Shown here: one piece after another, positions 1 to 4,332 of the stretch
How the letters are laid out: each line of letters starts with the position of its first letter
Numbering within the stretch: position 1 is the first letter of the stretch
NCBI GenBank assembly: GCA_009787485.1
Contig: WQWP01000140.1
Location: 1-5,693, forward strand
From: Lentimicrobiaceae bacterium
Lineage (GTDB): Bacteria; Bacteroidota; Bacteroidia; Bacteroidales; WCHB1-69
DNA length: 5,693 nt
Direction of reading: 5' to 3'
Translations under genes and position numbers: made by a program
Notes under the pieces: model-generated
What the model saw: only the letters and a program-made list of their open reading frames with translations
What the model was told of the DNA's origin: nothing
The model's database searches: none

Positions 1-153
1 AATCCCTGCAATAATAAGCCCGATAAGATGCGGGATTCTGATTCGGTTTAATATAATCGGCGCAAAAAGAATAATGAATAATATCAATGAGAAAATCAAC
101 ACCGGGTCTTTCCAGGGCAGTGTAAAGTCGAAAGCGTTTAATAGTGTAAGCAT
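1..153 (-). CDS. Cation:proton antiporter (CPA2/Kef type), N-terminal fragment
   Basis: Partial gene: only the first 51 codons are in the window, and the frame is open through base 1. The peptide begins MLTLLNAFDFTLPWKDPV and continues into a hydrophobic helix, then NRIRIPHLIG and a second hydrophobic stretch. An amphipathic start, the 'DPVLIFSL' helix, then 'ILNRIRIPHLIGLIIAGI' is the usual N-terminus of Bacteroidota sodium/proton antiporters of the CPA2 family (Na_H_Exchanger domain). These are inner-membrane proteins that exchange Na+ or K+ for H+. The ATG at 153 is the first possible start, because an in-frame TAA lies four codons upstream (163-165). It starts 33 bp after the AI-2E stop on the same strand, so co-transcription is plausible. 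The ion, and any C-terminal TrkA or UspA domain, cannot be judged from this fragment. Confidence 0.8.
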   Translation of the reverse strand, partial: MLTLLNAFDFTLPWKDPVLIFSLILFIILFAPIILNRIRIPHLIGLIIAGI

Positions 154-174
154 TAGGTATGATTAAGTTTTCGG

Positions 175-182
175 CAAAAATA
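175..182 (-). promoter_or_regulatory. Candidate Bacteroidota -7 box before the antiporter gene
   Basis: On the minus strand the bases read TATTTTTG, an exact match to the Bacteroidota -7 consensus TAnnTTTG, 21 bp upstream of the antiporter ATG. No TTG was found at the expected -33 spacing; that region is the G/A-rich end of the AI-2E gene. It may be an internal promoter giving the antiporter a short leader, or a chance match in A/T-rich DNA. Confidence 0.3.
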
Positions 183-186
183 CATA

Positions 187-1380
187 TTATTTTAACCCGC
201 CTTTTCTCCCCTTCTCCCTTCTCCTTTTCTCCCTTTCTCCGTTCGGCGGCGGTTGTACCGCCGTCGTCTTCCCCTTTGCCTCAACCTCCACCACCTCAGG
301 CTCATTCAATATAAACCTCTTATAATACGAAATCAACAAAGTCGTCATCGGAAGCGCAATGATCAGACCTACCAGCCCGAGCAAAACGCCCCAAATGGAT
401 AAGGAAAGTAGGATTACCGCGGGTTTCAGTCCGGTAGTGCGCCCCATAATTTTGGGCACCAAAAACATGTCTTGTATGACCTGCACCACCGCTAATACAA
501 TTAAGGCAGACAAGAAAATAAGGAAAAAACTCTCATTCGTGCTACTTGCTTTTATGGCGGCCAAAAGTATCATGGGAAGAAGTCCCAGTGTTTGGAGGTA
601 AGGCACCAAATTTAACATTCCCATAAACAATCCCAACGTAATTCCCAACGGAAAACTTATTATTTTAAAGCCGGTGGCAAATAACAAACCCACAATAAAA
701 GCGATGAGTGCCTGACTCCGAAAGTACTTATTCATACCGGTTTGCACATCAGATGCCAATTGAATGGCGAAAGGGCGGTATTTTTCAGGCACTAACCTTG
801 CCCAGCCTTTTTCCAATGTTTCATAATCAAGCAAAATGAAAATGATGTATAAAAATATGATGAAAATAACAAACAAGCTGATTAAAATATTAAAAGACCC
901 GGCAACAAACCTCCAAATTTGAGACGACATCGTTTCTACAAATTGTATAATATTTTGAGTAGTAAAAAGATTTTGGAGATCAAGCAATGCTAACTTCCTT
1001 TTAACGAACTCAATCCATTCTACCGGCACAATACTTTCAAAATTAGAAGTGTTATTAATGAAGTGAGACACTAATATATGTACTTCCATATATTCGGATC
1101 TTACGAATGGGGTCGCTAACATTATCAAAAGAGTAATAACCCCAAAAATACCAACCAATGTAAGTATAATGGCAATAATTCTGAATTTTACCCGCAGCTT
1201 ATATTGGAAAAATTTAACTATCGGAAAAATCATATAAGCAAAGAGCAGCGCGATTAAGAAGGGCAAAATAACGCCACTCAGTTTTCTTACTAACAAAAAT
1301 AACATTACCCCAATGGCAATGCCGATCAAAAGCCTGATGGCCCGGTCGAAGGTAAATGGTTTGTTAAAGATGGGATTCAT
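187..1380 (-). CDS. AI-2E family transporter (PF01594 type)
   Basis: A 397-residue inner-membrane protein of the AI-2E/PerM superfamily. Hydrophobic segments lie at about 13-31, 36-53, 68-92, 160-185, 222-275 (two helices), 284-305 and 320-352, with a soluble stretch at 95-155 between the N-terminal helices and the core. The family signature is clear: MNKYFRSQALIAF (216-228), PLGITLGLFMGMLNLVPYLQ (244-263), VPKIMGRTTGLKP (308-320) and GLVGLIIALP (335-344). Family members include E. coli TqsA, an exporter of autoinducer-2, and others reported as Na+(Li+)/H+ antiporters, so the substrate cannot be told from sequence. The next gene downstream is a cation:proton antiporter, which slightly favours an ion role. 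Residues 362-397 form a charged tail ending in a Lys/Arg/Glu/Gly run coded by a pure G/A tract. The ATG at 1380 begins MNPIFNKPFTFDRAIR, a normal start with no Shine-Dalgarno. Family membership is firm; function is open. Confidence 0.9.
   Translation of the reverse strand: MNPIFNKPFTFDRAIRLLIGIAIGVMLFLLVRKLSGVILPFLIALLFAYMIFPIVKFFQYKLRVKFRIIAIILTLVGIFGVITLLIMLATPFVRSEYMEVHILVSHFINNTSNFESIVPVEWIEFVKRKLALLDLQNLFTTQNIIQFVETMSSQIWRFVAGSFNILISLFVIFIIFLYIIFILLDYETLEKGWARLVPEKYRPFAIQLASDVQTGMNKYFRSQALIAFIVGLLFATGFKIISFPLGITLGLFMGMLNLVPYLQTLGLLPMILLAAIKASSTNESFFLIFLSALIVLAVVQVIQDMFLVPKIMGRTTGLKPAVILLSLSIWGVLLGLVGLIIALPMTTLLISYYKRFILNEPEVVEVEAKGKTTAVQPPPNGEREKRRREKGRKGGLK
200..240. repeat. 41-nt uninterrupted pyrimidine (plus) / purine (minus) tract
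   Basis: The plus strand has 41 consecutive pyrimidines made of about five degenerate units of the form T(2-4)-C-T-C(2-4). The 11-mer CCTTTTCTCCC occurs twice, at 200-210 and 223-233. The tract encodes the last Lys/Arg/Glu/Gly-rich codons of the AI-2E gene. On the transcript side it contains SD-like AAGGAG and GGGAG strings. Such tracts are prone to slippage and can form triplex DNA; neither is shown here. Confidence 0.75.
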
Positions 1381-1384
1381 ATCT

Positions 1385-1412
1385 GTAACTTATTTATTTA
1401 ACGTAACTTATT
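1385..1412. repeat. Direct repeat pair GTAACTTATT before the AI-2E gene
   Basis: The 10-mer GTAACTTATT occurs at 1385-1394 and again at 1403-1412, an 18-bp period, just upstream of the AI-2E start codon at 1380. It lies between that start and a candidate -7 box, so it falls in the probable 5' leader. It could be a binding site or a small duplication. A/T-rich intergenic DNA also produces such pairs by chance. Confidence 0.5.
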
Positions 1413-1431
1413 CCATTTAATAATGCAACGG

Positions 1432-1439
1432 CAAGAATA
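1432..1439 (-). promoter_or_regulatory. Weak candidate -7 box before the AI-2E gene
   Basis: The minus strand reads TATTCTTG, one mismatch from TAnnTTTG, 51 bp upstream of the AI-2E ATG. No TTG was found at the expected -33 distance. The 79-bp gap before this gene is the longest in the minus-strand cluster, which leaves room for a separate promoter, but support is thin. Confidence 0.2.
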
Positions 1440-1459
1440 ATACTTTTTTTGAATTAACG

Positions 1460-1942
1460 TCACTCCAATTCCTTCACAAACTCCTCCACCTTCTCCCAAT
1501 CAACCTGCTCAACATTCTCCGTAGTCTTCGCTATCTTCTTAATAATCATGCGCTCCAGAAAATTCATCTGCTCAAACAAATACGCTCCGCCCAAAAAATG
1601 AGTGGCGGAGCTATTTTTTAACAACACCTCAGGGAAAGCATTTTGCAACTCTTTTTCCCGTTCTTCTTCATTCGGGTGCATGCCGCAAACAAATAAGCCT
1701 ATTTTCTTTTGAAGCAAAAGCGATTCATTCTCTTTACAAAAGGCTTTCACTTTTTTGGATGCCTGCCCCATATAAATAGAAGAGCCGATAATTACCATTT
1801 CAAAAGCGCTGATGTCCGGTTGAGGATTCTTCTTTAATGAAAACAGTTCTACCTCGTTCACTTTGTTTAATTTACCGGCGATTGAGCCGGCAACTTTTTC
1901 CGTTGTGCCGTACTTTGAAGCGTAAATGATGGCAATTTTCAT
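1460..1942 (-). CDS. Flavodoxin-fold protein, HemG-like
   Basis: A 160-residue cytoplasmic flavoprotein, the usual size for a single flavodoxin domain. The FMN phosphate loop is visible as YASKYGTTEKVA (7-18), and a second FMN-contacting loop as IIGSSIYMGQ (51-60). The C-terminal part, GGAYLFEQMNFLERMIIKKIAK (118-139, hydrophobic/basic) followed by VDWEKVEEFVKE (147-158), resembles from memory the matching region of E. coli HemG (menaquinone-dependent protoporphyrinogen IX dehydrogenase). That supports the HemG/Flavodoxin_5 group rather than electron-carrier flavodoxins. Many Bacteroidota and Firmicutes proteins of this group have no proven role, and no haem genes are nearby, so I do not assign hemG. 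The ATG at 1942 starts exactly at the first beta strand (MKIAIIYASK). It lies 21 bp after the GNAT stop, which suggests one transcript. The gap is A-rich without a Shine-Dalgarno. Confidence 0.85.
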   Translation of the reverse strand: MKIAIIYASKYGTTEKVAGSIAGKLNKVNEVELFSLKKNPQPDISAFEMVIIGSSIYMGQASKKVKAFCKENESLLLQKKIGLFVCGMHPNEEEREKELQNAFPEVLLKNSSATHFLGGAYLFEQMNFLERMIIKKIAKTTENVEQVDWEKVEEFVKELE

Positions 1943-1963
1943 AATTTTTATTATTCTTTTTGT

Positions 1964-2818
1964 TTACATTATTTTCTTTATCATCTCAAACTGTTTGCCT
2001 GCAATATCCATATTTTTTGCTTTCAAAAAATCAGTTATCGAATCATATAAAATATCGGTATTAACCACTTTAATATTTTCATTTTTATTTAGTTTGATAA
2101 CCTCCCTTAGCAGGATCGTTCCCACTCCTTTTCTTCTATATCCCCTATCGACAGCTATTTGTGTAACATCTCCTGAAATGGGCTCAAAAACACAATAGCC
2201 TACGAGTTTCTCATTATCAAATACGCCTAAACTTACAAAACCTTCGCTCGCTCTGCTAATAGATTCAAAACTGTTTTGCCACGAAGGATGAAAATCCCAA
2301 AAACTCGGGATGGAGTCGTATTTTTCGATGTCAATTTGATGAATAGCGTATGGGATTTCTGCTGTTTTAAGTTCACTGTTAACCTCCTCGTTTTTCTGTA
2401 CAAAGTAGTTAAACTCGCGTGTGGTCTCAAAACCGAGGTTTTTATACACAGAAAACGCCTTCGTGTTGTGTTGCAGTACTTCCAGCAAATATTGCCGAAT
2501 GTTCGCTTCTTTTAAATAAGGAATAGAATATTCGAAAATTTGTGTGGCTAAGCCTTGTCCTCTGTATCCCTTCAACGTTCCGGTTCCCGTATCATAAGCG
2601 GTAGGGATTCCGTTAAAATTTCCAATGCCGTTTAGTGTAAACGACACTATTTCATCATTGTCGAATGCGGCAAACGACAAATCGGGGTTAAAACCGCGCC
2701 TTTTTAGCATGGTTTGAAGTTGTGTTGCATTTAATTGCAATTCATAATCGGCAAAAGCTTGGTTGAAGGCTTTGAAAATAGTGCCGAAATCTGTTTGTGA
2801 AAGAGATTTAATTTGCAT
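1964..2818 (-). CDS. Tandem GNAT-family N-acetyltransferase
   Basis: Two GNAT acetyltransferase domains in one chain of 284 residues from the chosen start. The N-terminal domain (about 1-145) has an acetyl-CoA pyrophosphate loop with RGQGLA at 86-91, then a motif-B region, LEVLQHNTKAFSVYKNLGF (112-130), with the usual Asn and Tyr. The C-terminal domain (about 160-284) has IAVDRGYRRKGVGT (221-234) and a shorter end, FLKAKNMDIAGKQFEMIK (264-281). Both cofactor loops look intact, so both halves could bind acetyl-CoA. The acceptor is unknown; GNATs acetylate amines on small molecules or proteins, and tandem forms include mycothiol synthase. An upstream ATG at 2842 would add eight residues (MPPKNITI). 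I prefer 2818 because MQIKSLSQTDF is a typical GNAT start and a candidate -7 box overlaps the 2842 ATG. It is the first gene of the minus-strand cluster. Confidence 0.87.
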   Translation of the reverse strand: MQIKSLSQTDFGTIFKAFNQAFADYELQLNATQLQTMLKRRGFNPDLSFAAFDNDEIVSFTLNGIGNFNGIPTAYDTGTGTLKGYRGQGLATQIFEYSIPYLKEANIRQYLLEVLQHNTKAFSVYKNLGFETTREFNYFVQKNEEVNSELKTAEIPYAIHQIDIEKYDSIPSFWDFHPSWQNSFESISRASEGFVSLGVFDNEKLVGYCVFEPISGDVTQIAVDRGYRRKGVGTILLREVIKLNKNENIKVVNTDILYDSITDFLKAKNMDIAGKQFEMIKKIM

Positions 2819-2839
2819 AATGGTTATATTTTTAGGCGG

Positions 2840-2847
2840 CAAAGAAA
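2840..2847 (-). promoter_or_regulatory. Candidate -7 box for the GNAT/flavodoxin transcript
   Basis: The minus strand reads TTTCTTTG, one mismatch from TAnnTTTG, 21 bp upstream of the ATG at 2818. It overlaps the alternative ATG at 2842, which argues for the later start. No clear TTG at -33 was found, so this is tentative. Confidence 0.3.
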
Positions 2848-2863
2848 ATCATTTTTTGAGAAC

Positions 2864-2898
2864 TTTGTGTAAAACGTTAAAGAAAAAAACTACTTTTG
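2864..2898 (+). promoter_or_regulatory. Bacteroidota-type promoter for the acyltransferase gene
   Basis: A -33 element TTTG (2864-2867) is followed after 23 bp by TACTTTTG (2891-2898), an exact match to TAnnTTTG. The spacing lies at the upper end of the range reported for Bacteroidota primary sigma factor promoters. Transcription would begin near 2903-2906, giving a leader of about 57 nt that includes the palindrome at 2911-2935. This is the best promoter in the window. Confidence 0.65.
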
Positions 2899-2910
2899 CC
2901 GTTGTAATCA

Positions 2911-2935
2911 TAGGGCGTTGCACGCAAGGCCCCTA
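2911..2935. repeat. Imperfect GC-rich palindrome in the acyltransferase leader (REP-like)
   Basis: The arms TAGGGCGTTGC and GCAAGGCCCCTA face each other across AC. Compared with a perfect palindrome of the form TAGGGGCGTTGC...GCAACGCCCCTA, the left arm lacks one G and the right arm has one C-to-G change. It stands out as G/C-rich inside A/T-rich intergenic DNA. From memory, similar GTAGGGGCG...CGCCCCTAC palindromes are dispersed in many environmental bacterial genomes, so this may be a decayed REP-like copy. It lies between the probable transcription start and the ATG at 2962, so the leader RNA could fold here. Confidence 0.55.
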
Positions 2936-2961
2936 CGGAAAACACATAAAATAATTTTACC

Positions 2962-4311
2962 ATGATAGATTTCACTAAACTCGGCAAACATTCCTACCCA
3001 TGGGATATCATCATGCCTTATTATCGCTTTGCCTTATGCGATGTTTTTTTTAAAGAATACAACGTGGTAGGGCGCGAGAATATTCCGCCTGCCGGAACGC
3101 CCACCTTTGTCATTGCCAATCATCAAAATAGTGCGCTTGATGCGCTCGTTGTGGTGGGCATGTTTAAAGATTACCGCCAGCCTGTTTTTTTGGCACGCGG
3201 CGATGTTTTTAAAAACAACACGGTAGCCAAAATTCTACGGTTTTGGCGGGTCATGCCTACCTATCGCTCGCAAGACAGCGGAGGAAAATCGGACCTCATG
3301 AAAAATCTGGAAACTTTTCAAATTGCTGCCGATATCCTAAAAAACGGCGGCGTAATTGGCATGTTTCCCGAAGCAGCACACCAGCCGGGACGCTATTTAA
3401 ACACTTTTAAAAAAGGGGTACCCCGAATCTGCTTTGAAGCGGAAGAAGCAGCAAATTATCAACTCAATTTGCAAGTTCTCCCTGTAAACCTGCACTACTC
3501 CAACATCCTGAACTTTAGAGAGAAAGCGCTCATTGAAATAGGTAAACCTTTTGGCTTCGGCGAGTTTTTAGAAACCTACAAAAACAATCCCAACGACGCT
3601 TACCTTCAATTTAATGAAAAAGCGAGAGCCATTCTTAAATCCATGGTGTTGGATATTGAAGATAGAGAGCATTACGAGGAATATAATCTGCTGCGCGATA
3701 TGGTTCGACGTTACCGCATGAAAAATAATTACAAGAAATACAACTATTTTGACGAATTTAAGGAAGAAAAAAACATCATTGCAGAAATTGACACCCTGAA
3801 AGCAGAAAATCCCGAAAAATTTGAAGTTTTAATGACAGAAACTAAAAAATATTCCGATTTGCTAAAAAAACTGAATTTTAGAGACTGGTTGGTGAATAAA
3901 AAGCAAACAGGATTCGGATTAGTCATAAAAACATTACTTATGGTGCTGTTTTTCCCGTTTTTCGCTTTCGGCTTTATTAATAATGTGCTTCCTTGTTTGC
4001 CCGCCAACATATTAACAAAAAAGATAAAAGATAAAGTTTTCACTGGTTCCATTCAATTTGTAATCGGTTTTATCCTTTTCCCTGTCTGGTATTTGCTCAT
4101 TCTGCTCGCCGCCTCTTTAATTTCAGGCAGTTTTCTTATCGGGCTTTCCTACACCATTTTGGCGTTTATTTCTCTGTTTGTATATTATAGATATAAAGTA
4201 ATTGCGCTAAAACTCCGGCATGCTTGGCGTTATTTTTCGCAAAGAAAAACGGAGGAAGTAAAGTCTATTAAAGTACTTAAAAACAATATTTTAAGTGTAT
4301 TTTCTTCCTAA
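2962..4311 (+). CDS. PlsC-family glycerol-phosphate/lysophospholipid acyltransferase
   Basis: A 449-residue membrane-associated acyltransferase of the LPLAT/PlsC superfamily, expected to transfer a fatty acyl chain to a glycerol-phosphate or lysophospholipid. The catalytic domain covers about 20-230. Motif I is NHQNSALDA (53-61): His54 and Asp60 are five residues apart rather than the usual four. Other blocks are RVMPTYR (96-102), FPEAAH (135-140, FPEA in place of the common FPEG) and VLPVNLHY (172-179). A charged, probably helical region (232-312) follows. Three hydrophobic segments at about 319-343, 362-384 and 387-410 then anchor the C-terminus. Ordinary PlsC proteins are near 240 residues, so the C-terminal half is an addition. 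The H-X5-D spacing resembles the LPLAT subgroup with yeast Gpt2/Sct1 (from memory). The ATG at 2962 fits the promoter and leader. It appears to be a single-gene transcript. Substrate and acyl donor (CoA, ACP or phosphate) are unknown. Confidence 0.88.
   Translation: MIDFTKLGKHSYPWDIIMPYYRFALCDVFFKEYNVVGRENIPPAGTPTFVIANHQNSALDALVVVGMFKDYRQPVFLARGDVFKNNTVAKILRFWRVMPTYRSQDSGGKSDLMKNLETFQIAADILKNGGVIGMFPEAAHQPGRYLNTFKKGVPRICFEAEEAANYQLNLQVLPVNLHYSNILNFREKALIEIGKPFGFGEFLETYKNNPNDAYLQFNEKARAILKSMVLDIEDREHYEEYNLLRDMVRRYRMKNNYKKYNYFDEFKEEKNIIAEIDTLKAENPEKFEVLMTETKKYSDLLKKLNFRDWLVNKKQTGFGLVIKTLLMVLFFPFFAFGFINNVLPCLPANILTKKIKDKVFTGSIQFVIGFILFPVWYLLILLAASLISGSFLIGLSYTILAFISLFVYYRYKVIALKLRHAWRYFSQRKTEEVKSIKVLKNNILSVFSS
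4275..4296 (+). other. A/T-rich hairpin inside the end of the acyltransferase gene
   Basis: ACTTAAAA (4275-4282) and TTTTAAGT (4289-4296) form a perfect 8-bp inverted repeat around the 6-nt loop ACAATA, extendable by two G-U pairs. It ends 12 nt before the stop codon. It is too A/T-rich to be a strong terminator. It may slow transcription or protect the 3' end, or may be chance. Confidence 0.4.
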
Positions 4312-4315
4312 AATG

Positions 4316-4332
4316 AAGGCTGAAAGCCTTTT
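4316..4332. terminator. Shared terminator hairpin between convergent genes
   Basis: AAGGCT (4316-4321) and AGCCTT (4325-4330) form a 6-bp stem with a GAA loop. In the plus direction the stem runs into TTTT. In the minus direction it is followed by CATTTTAG. The hairpin fills most of the 19 bp between the acyltransferase stop (4309-4311) and the barrel gene stop (4331-4333), the expected place for a bidirectional terminator. The stem is short and the U-tracts modest, so it may be leaky. Confidence 0.55.

Noticed and set aside
359..601. 80-codon plus-strand ORF inside the AI-2E gene
   Set aside because: It is the antisense shadow of conserved transmembrane codons of the AI-2E protein.
1381..1459. 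Possible intrinsic terminator between the flavodoxin and AI-2E genes
   Set aside because: Only a weak 6-bp pairing (TTATTC/GAATAA) with a long loop and no following U-run could be found.
1926..2198. 90-codon plus-strand ORF rich in Phe and Ile, looking like a small membrane protein
   Set aside because: It is the antisense of the GNAT C-terminus and the flavodoxin start. The hydrophobic look comes from reading A-rich codons backwards.
2233..2515. Overlapping short ORFs on both strands inside the GNAT gene
   Set aside because: They lie wholly within a clear two-domain coding sequence in another frame and resemble no family.
2763..2954. 63-codon plus-strand ORF across the GNAT start and the intergenic region
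   Set aside because: It runs antisense through the GNAT N-terminus, then through the promoter and palindrome of the acyltransferase gene. Its peptide has no recognisable domain.
3744..4052. 102-codon minus-strand ORF inside the acyltransferase gene
   Set aside because: It is antisense to the charged linker and first membrane segment of a well-supported gene. It is low-complexity Ser/Phe/Lys with no domain.
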